A stretch of DNA of 64,000 nt from Strigamia acuminata (lineage: Eukaryota > Arthropoda > Chilopoda > Geophilomorpha > Linotaeniidae), in the NCBI GenBank assembly GCA_949358305.1, contig OX442314.1, positions 59,281,369 to 59,345,368 on the forward strand, read 5' to 3'. Shown in pieces: positions 31,142-41,100 of this stretch. The translations under genes were made by a program, and so were the position numbers. Every line of letters begins with the position of its first letter. Within the stretch, counting starts at the first letter, position 1. Under the pieces are notes generated by a model, which had not been told where the DNA came from, did not search any database, and worked only from the letters and a program-made list of their open reading frames with translations.

Positions 31142-34078
31142 CTAATATTTGGGGTAAATGAAGTTTTTGTCCCACGTGAATCCTAACTTATCAATTATAG
31201 TTTGTTTGTCCCGTTCGCTTAGCTCTTCAAATTTCACATCCCCTTCGGTCAGGACATAACTAATACAATCCGGCTCACCAGCCATCAATTCACATTCCAT
31301 GTCATCCGCTTCCATCAACGTAACATTTTTAGTTGTTTCATTATCCAATATCGGTTCATTAACCGCCAAACGATATTCATCATCCTTTGTTTTCATTAAA
31401 ACAACATTCTTGGATTTCCTACACCTTTTCTTGCGTCTTTTAGTCTTTCCGCATTCCCCCTCTGTCCTAAAGACTTTATCTTCACCCACACCTATCAGTG
31501 TCTCTACCGGTGTTGGGGAAATGTCATCTTCCCGTGACGTCGAAGAAATATCGCAAACTTTCATGGGATCCTGCCTAATCCCTTCAACGGACTTGGGCTC
31601 ATAATCCAATGCAAACTGTTCTAATCCTTCACTTTTGTTTGCAATTGGCTCAGATTCCTCATGTGTTAACTCGGGAGGAATTCCTAGTGGCAAATTATTT
31701 ACCCTATCACTAAATTTCCCTTCTTGTTCCAATTTTTCCGGTTTCTTTTTAAACTCCCCCTCTGTCTCAATTAATGGAGAAATTTCATCTTCCACTGTGT
31801 TCACCAAAGGGGAAGATTGCTGTTCACAAGCCAGTCCCGCACAAAACTCTTCATCACTTGAAGTAAATGTTCCTAAATGTTCCCCCTCGTTTTTAACACT
31901 TTCAACACTTCCTAAGTGTTCCCTTTCTTTGCTTAATGACAATGGGGGATTCTCAGATCCTACTTGCCATAAGGAAAGCATTTCAAACTGAGGAGATGTT
32001 GGCACTCCAACAACCGTCGATGGAATTTCAATTCCTTCACTACCTGAAGTTTGGCCCACATTAGAAATTCCCAGAGAGGGTTTAACTTCCCCCTCGTGCC
32101 AATAACTCCACTCATCTACTTGTACATTATTCGTTTGAAAAATCCTATCTCTCAATGGGTCCCAGACCCGGTATTTTCTATTAAATGTCGAATACCCAAC
32201 TAAGGCGCCCACCCAGGAACACCTCTTCCCATCATTAATGTGGAAAACTCTAACTTTTGACCCAACGCATCTGAGATGCCGTACCGATACACATCGGTCA
32301 TACAATACGTTGTATGGGGTTTTCCAGTCTAAATTAATCCTGGGGGCTCTATTCCTTAAATAGACCATTGTGTTGGCCAGCTCCAACCACAAATTACTGG
32401 GGAATTTATTTTCTACAATCAAACTTTCCACCCCATTTACAATATCTGCATTAGCCCTCTCGGAGATGGAGTCAGCCATTGGGTTATCAGAATCTAAATT
32501 ATCAATTGTAATCCCGAAATTCTTCATTACTTCTACCCACGCTGTCAATTCTTCTGTGGAAAATTCCATCCCAGGGCCTAAATAAATTTTATTCACAGTT
32601 CCTGGAAAGCATTTAATTTCATTTAACCAATCTTGAAATTCCAGTACAATGCTGTTTTCCTTTAATGGTCTAAACCATGCGTATTCAGAACAATTATCTA
32701 TTATAATGAGATATTTTTCCTTAGTTGGGGCCTTCCAAACACTCAAATGCACAGCTTCTAAAGCTTTCCTGCCGTTATCTCTTTGTGTCGGGCAAATATT
32801 TGTATTTGCAAAATCCCCTGTTATAGGGGCGGTCCCCGTGTCTTCTAATCGGACACCAAACACACTTTGTGACCCATTCATGGCATAAACACTCTCTTCA
32901 TTCGAATACCCCATCCGGGTATGCCACAATGAGAATGGAAGGACCCTGTCCTTGTTACACTCTCCTTTCTGCTTTGTCACATTTTTATAATTCTTTTTCT
33001 GGTTTTTAATACCAGAATTCAGGGGACCATTCCATTTAATCCCTGTTGTCATACTTGACTTTTGGTTACTCAAACCCGTATTAGATTTCCCTGAAATCTC
33101 TATTAAAAGATCACTCCTATTTGGGTTCCCCTCTCTCTTTCTATTCCGAACCCGGTTCAAAAATTCTAAGTTACCAATCCTACATTGGTTATTTTCCCCA
33201 TTTTTCTTATTCCAATTGAGGGGTTTACCACTTTTAACTGTGGTGAAATTCAATTTCTTATTTCCATTGCTAGCTTTCATTTGAACTTGGTCCAAAAACT
33301 CTAAATTCCCGTTTCCATGTTGGGATTTGATGTTTCCTACATCACCATTTGAGATTACGCTCAAATCATTCAAGTCATCCGACATTCTATTTGAATCAAC
33401 CATTTCATTGCTCTGATTTAAACTGCTAGTGCCCCGCACTTTGCCATAACTAACCCCATTTGCTTTCTCTTCTTGCACACGCATTTTACTAATTGCTAAG
33501 ATTAAATTAGCCATGCCCTTTATCACAGTATCTATGTTGTCTGTTAATTCGCTCTTATCAATTAAATGGGTTAGTAATAATGCAATTTTATCCACATTTA
33601 AATCAGCATTCAAATCCAAATTCAAATATTTTTTCTCAAAAGAATCAATTTTCTTCTCCAATTGTTCATCAAGTGCGTTACGCACTGTTTGTCCGTTAGA
33701 GACACTTTGTTCGTGTGTTTCCGTCTTCAATTGAGCTTTGTGTGTATTGTCCATTGTTTGTTTGCTGCAGGCATTCCCATTGTCTGTTACAGACATTTTC
33801 GTTGCACAAAACACTGTGTGCACAAAACTTGAGCCACACAACCACACCACACTCACTAATAAATTTAGTGATGGCACAAAACACATTTCCACAAATTCAA
33901 CCGTAGCACTTTCACTAGAAACACTTTTCCACTTTGAAAATACACAAAAACATTTTTCCCAACCAAAATGAAGGAGAAAATGCACAACTTCCCTTGGGCT
34001 AATCTCACTAAGTGAGATGACAAACTCCACCACAGTATTTCCCAAGTTCCGACCGGTGCTCCTGGGCCCGCGGGACAC
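31142..34078 (-). CDS. C2 ORF: integrase-derived protein lacking RT
   Basis: The frame is 978 codons, with the likely start at an internal ATG (MSVTDNGNACSK) after a hydrophobic stretch. The first 380 residues are polar and Asn/Lys-rich, without a zinc knuckle. From about 383, LWHTRMGYSNEE resembles the copia pre-integrase region, but the second His and one Cys of the HHCC finger are not evident. The integrase-like core has IIIDNCSEYAWF (about 458), KIYLGPGMEF (about 502) and DSISERANADI (about 540). The first Asp and the Glu are kept, but the second catalytic Asp (DNG in C1) is replaced, giving LGPG. ALVGYSTFNRKYRVWDPL follows. The last 300 residues are acidic and low in complexity, where RT would be expected. 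The role is unknown; an RNA- or DNA-binding packaging protein is one guess. Confidence 0.85.
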   Translation of the reverse strand: MSRGPRSTGRNLGNTVVEFVISLSEISPREVVHFLLHFGWEKCFCVFSKWKSVSSESATVEFVEMCFVPSLNLLVSVVWLCGSSFVHTVFCATKMSVTDNGNACSKQTMDNTHKAQLKTETHEQSVSNGQTVRNALDEQLEKKIDSFEKKYLNLDLNADLNVDKIALLLTHLIDKSELTDNIDTVIKGMANLILAISKMRVQEEKANGVSYGKVRGTSSLNQSNEMVDSNRMSDDLNDLSVISNGDVGNIKSQHGNGNLEFLDQVQMKASNGNKKLNFTTVKSGKPLNWNKKNGENNQCRIGNLEFLNRVRNRKREGNPNRSDLLIEISGKSNTGLSNQKSSMTTGIKWNGPLNSGIKNQKKNYKNVTKQKGECNKDRVLPFSLWHTRMGYSNEESVYAMNGSQSVFGVRLEDTGTAPITGDFANTNICPTQRDNGRKALEAVHLSVWKAPTKEKYLIIIDNCSEYAWFRPLKENSIVLEFQDWLNEIKCFPGTVNKIYLGPGMEFSTEELTAWVEVMKNFGITIDNLDSDNPMADSISERANADIVNGVESLIVENKFPSNLWLELANTMVYLRNRAPRINLDWKTPYNVLYDRCVSVRHLRCVGSKVRVFHINDGKRCSWVGALVGYSTFNRKYRVWDPLRDRIFQTNNVQVDEWSYWHEGEVKPSLGISNVGQTSGSEGIEIPSTVVGVPTSPQFEMLSLWQVGSENPPLSLSKEREHLGSVESVKNEGEHLGTFTSSDEEFCAGLACEQQSSPLVNTVEDEISPLIETEGEFKKKPEKLEQEGKFSDRVNNLPLGIPPELTHEESEPIANKSEGLEQFALDYEPKSVEGIRQDPMKVCDISSTSREDDISPTPVETLIGVGEDKVFRTEGECGKTKRRKKRCRKSKNVVLMKTKDDEYRLAVNEPILDNETTKNVTLMEADDMECELMAGEPDCISYVLTEGDVKFEELSERDKQTIIDKLGFTWDKNFIYPKY

Positions 34079-35472
34079 TTGGTGGCCAGAAATAGCCTGT
34101 GAGGAAATAGGACCTTGCTACTCGACCGAGTAAAGGGCAAGGAACAAACAAAGGGACCCCAAAACAAAACCTTAAATAACTATAACAGAGTTTCACGACA
34201 ATCCCAAATAAACAAAACAATGCTGGCACGTTGTCGTTGAAATTTGCGGGATTTTTGCGTCGCAAATCCCGCGAAGACGTCGCTGAAACGTCGCTCCTAA
34301 CGCTGGAATCCGTTGCAATTCACTTGTACACCTGGTACAAGACTTAACCGGTCCAACGATGCACAGATACCCTGTACGGGCCAATCCGTGATTCCAAAAT
34401 CTCGATTCGCACGTCGCGTGCGAAAAATCGCTCCAAAAATCGAAATGTTCGCCGAAAAAAATTCCAAAAACCTCTCGAAACACTAGCCGCTGTTCCGTAG
34501 AACGTCTTCCCGACGTTATCCAACGATGGAGATGCTCCAAATACTCGTTGGCAACGATTCTCGTCCTTTTTCACCAGCTTGGCATGGGCGGCGCCATCTT
34601 GGATCTGGCTGCACCGCACATCATGGTGGAAAATCGGCAAAAATACAACAAATAAATTATATTTTGTGTTCCTACCGTCTCTTAGCAATCCTTCCTGCTT
34701 TCCAGGCACTGATTCCCGTGATTTCCAATCGAAATTCACTGGTTTTCGACGCTTTATCGTCGAATGCGACGCCGCTCGTTCACAGCGTGTCTCGTCGCTC
34801 CATAACCAGTTCCAACCGTTCGTTTGTCGTGTCCCGGACACGAAAAACTTCTCTTCCCACCGAAATACGTTTGCTAAACGCCTTCAAATCGGTGGGCACG
34901 TATTTAATACGTGCGGTAAGCCTCTAAACGTTGGCGAACTATGTTTGCACTCGTCGCCGCCGAAAAATGCTTCGTTTCCGACGAAGAACAATCCGATTCA
35001 ACTCCAAACCGGTTCCAAAAACTTCCTTGGCTCCTTATGTGATCCCACGTTGTTATTTCCAGCGCTGGGATCCACTCGTCGACTTGAAAACAGTCCAAAC
35101 ACGGCCTCAGACTCGTACAGTCGTGGGCGCCGCCATCTTGGATTTCCGAAAAAGTGGTTCGCCGTTTTCATCCAGAAAAGAGGTTTCCGTCAAATTTTCC
35201 ACCAATTTTCGAACGCAATTGGGCTCCAAAACGTCCGAAAATGTGTTTACAACATCAAACACGTGGAATTCGCTATTCGCAGGCGAATTTTGGCGAAAAT
35301 ACTGCTTGGCTGCTCCTATCGTCGGCTTCTCTGCTCGGCGACGTGCGGGAAACGTCTCGTGTCGTCCCGTCCCCGTTTTCCGTGCGTCGTGGCCGTCCGC
35401 GACGTGGAAAAATTCGCCGAGAAAATGCTTATTGATGACAGCAACTCACCAAACGCAAGCCTCTGCTACCAC
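34079..35472 (-). other. C2 leader region
   Basis: This 1.4-kb leader lies between the 5' LTR and the ORF, unusually long for copia, and more G/C-rich than its surroundings. A consensus 5' splice donor GTGAGT is at 35449-35444 on the coding strand, shortly after the PBS. Two copies of a GCCATCTTGGAT word with YY1/Pho-like cores lie at about 34590-34604 and 35128-35143. A 306-codon frame on the opposite strand enters the LTR and is probably a by-product of base composition. Confidence 0.6.
35460..35471 (-). promoter_or_regulatory. C2 primer-binding site (tRNA-iMet 3' end)
   Basis: One base after the 5' LTR the coding strand reads TGGTAGCAGAGG, a 12-base match to the complement of the 3' end of initiator tRNA-Met including CCA. 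This is the ordinary copia primer, in contrast to the internal site used by C1. Confidence 0.82.
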
Positions 35473-36141
35473 TGTTGGCCTATAATCGGAATAAGGTGAG
35501 TCCCAAGCAATTTTCTAGCTGTGCGTGAAGTGCACAAATCGTGCCGCCATCTTTATTGGCAGAAAACAAAGCCAAGTGTGTCAAAAACAATACAGGTAGA
35601 ACAAATCATTCAATATTGTGACATGTGTCACTACAGTTGACATGTGACATAAAATGGTTATACACAAGACAAGTCTACATTATAACTTGGAAAATAATAC
35701 AATAACCATTAAGAAATAACTAAAACAACTTATACATAATTGTAATAAATATTCGATGTTATATTACACTTCTTATAACATAAGATCATACCATTTGAGA
35801 TCCAACTAATTAATTACAATACACCACTAGACATATGTTATTGTTAACATAGATTATGTGCATTCCCACGTAGACACGCTATACAGATACAGAGATGGGA
35901 AATACTACACAACTCGATATGTGATACAAGACAATGTCATCAATACGCTAATCCGGAAACGCGTATCATTATAGAATAAAGCCATGTATTATCAAGTGAT
36001 AACACACCAAAACAGACTAAACGATAAGCTCTTTCGAGCAGACGACTCAACAATCGATCACCGCGCTACATGAGCCGCTTACAATATAGAAACACGCAAG
36101 ATTAACTGGCTGTGACCATATGTCTGCTCCAAATACTAACA
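35473..36141 (-). repeat. C2 5' LTR
   Basis: The 669-bp LTR is identical by eye to 30288-30956 and is followed by the second GAATG at 36142-36146. Confidence 0.94.
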
Positions 36142-36800
36142 GAATGGAGTCTCGGGGTCACAGACGGGAGTCTCTCCGCTCTTGGAGCCACCGGAGCTTC
36201 CCTCAGCGCATAACGTTGAAAAAATGAGGGTAATGGCGGCGCCGTCACCCCAGATGCCAACACCAGGCACCCCAACGGTGGGTACTGCCAATTGTGCGGA
36301 CGGAACCCAGCGCGAGCGGCCATCTGCATCGTATTCCTCCAGTACGCTTCATGTTGTATAACGAAGCGGTTACAATCAGAGGCGGAACCGAGTAAAGGTT
36401 GGAAATTTCTCGGGAGCACGTAACGCGAAATGTCCCGCCCATCCGCAGTGGTCCGCCCCAAACACAGGGCCTGCACGCGCCGCATCCAAATCCGGAATTG
36501 AGCGCGTCTCAAATTCCCAAACCCTTCGCACGCGAAACATTCTTCAGCACCATCACGAAGGTGGCCCCAACCCGAGCACACCGGGCACAACTCTCGATTG
36601 GGGAAGGCCCGACACATCGGGTGGTCGGGATGATAGTTCGGCATCAAGACCGGGCCTCGCTCAAATAATCCGGGCACTGGGTAGGGGCACACGTATCTCT
36701 CACGCGCCTGTCGCTGGCGGCGCGTTTCGACAGGTGTTTTATTCTTGTGGCCCTTTCCACCACGCGACGGGGGCTTCGATCCGTTACCACGTCCGGTCAT
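36142..36800 (-). pseudogene. E2 accessory ORF, N-terminal part with DnaJ-like zinc motifs (split by C2)
   Basis: This is the first 219 codons of the E2 accessory protein. It begins with a Gly/Lys/Arg-rich basic segment, then YVCPYPVPGLFERGPVLMPN, and two CxxCxGxG motifs, CPVCSGWG (Cys 72, 75) and CFACEGFG (Cys 88, 91), spaced 16 residues apart. The following FRIWMRRVQAL and WQYPPLG patterns are shared with the E3 protein at 58002-55996. The frame runs into the C2 LTR after the TSD. A splice-acceptor-like tract ending in TTTAG lies at about 36817, just before the ATG. If made, this part would be a truncated zinc-motif protein of about 232 residues. Confidence 0.85.
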
Positions 36801-38156
36801 ATCACAAATCTAGTCACTAAATCGGAAGTAAAAAAAACAGGTAAAAAAAAATCATACAAACAACGAATGACAAAAATTACACCACTCGAGCAAAAGTAAA
36901 CAGATAATACAAAACCAAACAGCTAATAACGCGGATTATAAAAAATTACGCGATACAATTCGAGTAACAACTCGTAACTCAGCCAAAAAAGATACTCGCA
37001 ATTAAAAATCACTGATGTTATGAAAATTAGGAAACAAAGCGCGTGAAATGGGATTACGATCAAAATGAGCGAAATACCAATGCGCAATAACCCAAAGCAA
37101 AAGTTAAAAATAACAGAAAAAACATTAATCAAAAAATCTAATAACAATACAAAATCTTCCCACAAATGTATAAAGTTCATCGTAACAATTAAACTCAATT
37201 AATGAGCGACACGCGAACGAACAAAGTCTATCGCGTAGCAAAGCAAAAATGCACAAGCTCAAAAATTGGCTAAGTCCATCTATAGACATACGGGCACTTG
37301 ACAAAGATGGCCGACATCAGGTGACCCGAAAGAAAAATCTAAAGCGTATGGCGACGCCATCTTGCATTTTGCAAATCGAAACTAATACATTCACGAAAAA
37401 CACTAGAAAATTCTAAACACGCGTAAATTGTTGTTAATTAGACTCTAAAACTAAATAAAACCATAAAATCAACGAGAAACTAACATAACCTTCTCCTAAC
37501 TTCGCGTAGAGGCACGTGGCGAGAAATAAATCAAGTCACGGCACTCAAAAACACTTGTTTGCTCGAGCGGCGAAAAATTATCAAAAATCACTCAAAACTT
37601 CAATAAAACTCACGGTTAGTATTATTACAACAGTCAACGCGCCTCGGTGTGTCCTCACGCTCAGTTTCTCAGCAAAAATCGCGTTCAAAATATCCCGAAC
37701 GCGTGGAGACGATGTGCACCGTGTCAAGTCGCGAAAACAAGATGGCAGCCAGACACCGATTGACAAGTGACGTCACTGGTCAAATGACACTAGACACTCC
37801 GGCGCCATCTGTCGCAAACAAGACCACACACGCGCAACAGTCACCGAGCATGAAAAACAACACCAAGCGCTTACAAAATCAAAGTTAATGAAAACAAAGT
37901 CGCGTAAACACTCCGACGGGAAAAGAATGGAGTTTTGACCCCGCATTCCCCCTCGAAACGTCAGCGAATATCAACAATCAGTAAAAAATATTCTAAAACC
38001 AAATATTAGTGCAAAATACATCAAAAAACACAACAACACACTCATCCCAATGCAAACAAAAATCAACACGAACACCAAAACTCTTATAAAAATTGAAACA
38101 ATGCTAAAAACGAATAAATATTAATAAACACTTTAAAAAACATAAAAAGAAAGCTG
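36801..38156 (-). other. E2 non-coding region between pol and accessory ORF
   Basis: In 1.36 kb I see no convincing gene; short frames lack motifs. E3 has a stretch of similar size in the same place (58003-59308). Both end at an acceptor-like pyrimidine tract just before the accessory ATG, so it may be intronic in a spliced subgenomic RNA. YY1/Pho-like words occur (GACGCCATCTTG at about 37353, AAGATGGCAGCC at about 37739). Confidence 0.6.
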
Positions 38157-41100
38157 TTATGGCGGATCCTCTTCCTGTTCACAATCATTATACCGAATAT
38201 TGTTCTCGGCATAATATTTTATGCAAATCTCACGTGATTCCGCACTGAATTTGTCCACTCGGGCGTGTATATCGTCCATATCCACCCGGGAAATAAAACT
38301 AGCGCCGCAACCGTCTCCAACAGCACTCAGCACCTCCAGCGGGTCCGGAACATCCTCCGAGTCCTTCGCGTCTTCATCCGGGTCGCGATACCAATGTCGG
38401 AGGTCCACGATGTGGTAAGGTTGTGTAACACTTCCGTCCTCCTTCATCAGCAGCACGGTATTCGGTCCGATGATCCGGTGGATGATGTAAATCCCTTCGG
38501 TACGCTGCTGGAAACCCGCTGAAACCTGCTTGTCCGCCGACGACAAGATCCTGCTCTTCAGCGTGACCCAGTCGCCAGGCTTGAAGTCGTGGGGCCGCCG
38601 TTTCCGATCGTACCATCGCTTATGTCGCAGGTTCGCTATCTCCAAGTTCTTCCGCGCCTCGGCTCCGACGCGTAGCATGTATCGATGTAAATACCTCGCC
38701 TCATCCGGCGGGAGAGGATCCCCGTCGTCGGTGTCGCTGTCGAGGTCGCCTGGATAACGCGCTTCCTGCCCAACGATCATCATATACGGTGAGAACTTCA
38801 GCGATGTTTGATAGCTGGCGTTAATGGCCAAAATGAAGTAGCCAATATGACGGTCCCAATTCACGTGCTCGTCGATGTACGCGAGAATGCAGGTCTTCAG
38901 CGACTGGTTTAGGCGCTCCGCCAGATTCCCTTGCGGATGATATACAGATATGTACTTATTCACAATGCCCATTCCCGCACAGTGCGCTTGAAAACGCGCA
39001 GAACGAAAGGTAGGCGCATTGTCACTAATCAAAGTCTTTGGAAAGGCCCATCGTTGCACAAATTTCTCAATCTGCGCAATCGTGGTTGGCACATCCGCTG
39101 TCTCAGTAAGCCGAACGTCAACCCACCTGCTAGCTGCGTCCACCATTACAAACGCGTAGCAGTTGCCTCGGCTAGACTTCAACTTTTTCCCAAAGTAGTC
39201 GACGTAAATGGTTCTGAAACGACGGCGTGGTTTTGCCGTTTCCATTTCTCCCATTGGCAAACGTCGTTCAACTTTCGCTCTCTGGCATGGCCCACATACT
39301 TTAATCCACTCAGCCACATCCCGCTTCATTCCTGGCCAAAAAACACGCGTTTTCAAACGCATCATGGTCTTTTCAATTCCAAGGTGGCCAGAAGTTGGCG
39401 GGAAGTGAAGGCAGTGAAAATAAATTCGCCTCAAAGGCTCTGGCAAGTAAATACGATGCGATTCAGCGCGTTGGCCAATTGTTACTGGCGGGTACCTACA
39501 CAGAAGCCCATGATACAAGGCCATGTCAACAGATTGCTTTTTAATTTTCTCAGCCTCGTCTTCGTCAGGCGGCAAATGCCCAGTATCCAGATACATTATA
39601 ATACCCTTCGCCCAACCATCAGCCAACTGAACTTCCCTCATTCTTTTCTGAGTTGGCAAAAGCTCGTAAGCCGGATGCTCAGCCGGTCGATCCTCATCCA
39701 AATCTTCGGATTCGTATGGCGAGACTTGGCCGTCCACCAAAGGTTGTTGAGTCTGCCTCAAACGCGTATTTGGTCGCGTCGGCAAAGGTGGCACCGTAGT
39801 CCGATATTCGTCGGAACTATGGTCACTCAAAAATCGCTCGCTACCAGATTGTTCTTTATCCGATACTGGTGACGCATCCCTTGGCGGTGATCGCGAAAAC
39901 GAACGCTCACTAACCGCAGGTGACACAATTTTTTTGGGTCTTCCCACTTTACGTTTGGGTTTTGGTGGCCTCCCTCTTTTCCTTTTTGGTACAGGATCAG
40001 TAGGAGCCACTATGACCTTTCTTGGCCTCCCAACACACCTTTTTGGTGGCAAGGCAGCTGGAGGCGTAGTTACAACGAAGAGCTGGTGTGCATCGAACAC
40101 GACATTTTCCATGTCGGCCGGCACACTACCCCCCCTTGAGGGGCCGGGGGGTTTGGGGGGTCGGGTGTTTAAATCCCCAAACAACTCAAGCGGTTCCAAC
40201 TCCTCAAATTCACGTTTCTTTTGAAGAATACGCGATTTCTTCCGAAGTTTGGCCGCGTTAACGATCTTTGAGCCAGATGGTTTAGGCACGAAATGCTCGT
40301 CAAGCTCCACCATCTCAATGGTCGGCCAACTCGCAAAATCGTCAAAGAACGCACAATACGTCGCATCATCTACAAGTGGACAATCATCATCGCCAATTTC
40401 AATGGCCGGATCTACAGGAGCTCTGCTCAACGCATCAGCGACACGATTACTTGTGCCACTGCAATGCAGAAATGTAAACCGAAAGTCTGACATTGACAAA
40501 ATCCATCGAGCCAATCTGCCCTTTGGTTTGCGCTGAGCAAAAAGCCATTTTAGACACTTGTGATCGCTCTCAAGGTAAAAATCCATAAGTTCTAAATAAC
40601 TGCGGAAACGCTTAACTGCCCAAACAGCAGCTAGACACTCGATCTCCGTAACATTATAATTCTTTTCCGCACTATTTAAAGCGCGCGAAGCAAATGCAAT
40701 TGGCACACGAATGCCATTATTATCCAACTGCATCAACGCAGCACCCAAGCCTGAGTAGCTCGCGTCTGTCTGCAGAATATACGGCTTCGACCAGTCAGGA
40801 AACCTCCGCTGCAAAGTTGACGTCGCAACTTGGTCCCGCAGATACTCGAACGCTGCTTGACAGCCATCCGTCCAATTCCATGGCGCGTTCTTCTTCATCA
40901 AGGGCCTGAAAACTTCACAAGTCTTCGAGTACCCCGGAAAAAACGAAGAATAGTACCCAATCATGCCCTTAAAGCGCTGCAACTCTTTTACGTTAGTTGG
41001 CGCGGGAAATAACTGGATCGCGCTGGTCTTTTTTGGATTAGGACGAATCTTTCCTTCTTCAACAATATGACCCAACACTTCAAGGCTACGCTTACACAAC

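Larger units (their letters stand above)
30288..36141 (-). mobile_element. Copia-type element C2 without reverse transcriptase
   Basis: The 5854-bp element has 669-bp LTRs that look identical (30288-30956 and 35473-36141) and a 5-bp TSD, GAATG (30283-30287 and 36142-36146). It has a tRNA-iMet PBS, a 1.4-kb leader, one 978-codon ORF (34078-31142) and a purine tract beside the 3' LTR. The ORF contains a copia-like integrase region but nothing resembling RT or RNase H, and only 185 bp separate its stop from the LTR. It must therefore have been copied by enzymes supplied in trans, recently. It interrupts the E2 accessory gene in the same orientation. Confidence 0.93.

Noticed and set aside
34579-35499. 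306-codon plus-strand frame in the C2 leader
   Set aside because: It runs into the LTR, overlaps other long frames in the same G/C-rich stretch on both strands, and has no recognisable motif. It is best explained by base composition.
37516-37770. 84-codon plus-strand frame between E2 pol and accessory ORF
   Set aside because: It has no motif and is antisense to the element; the length is within chance expectation.
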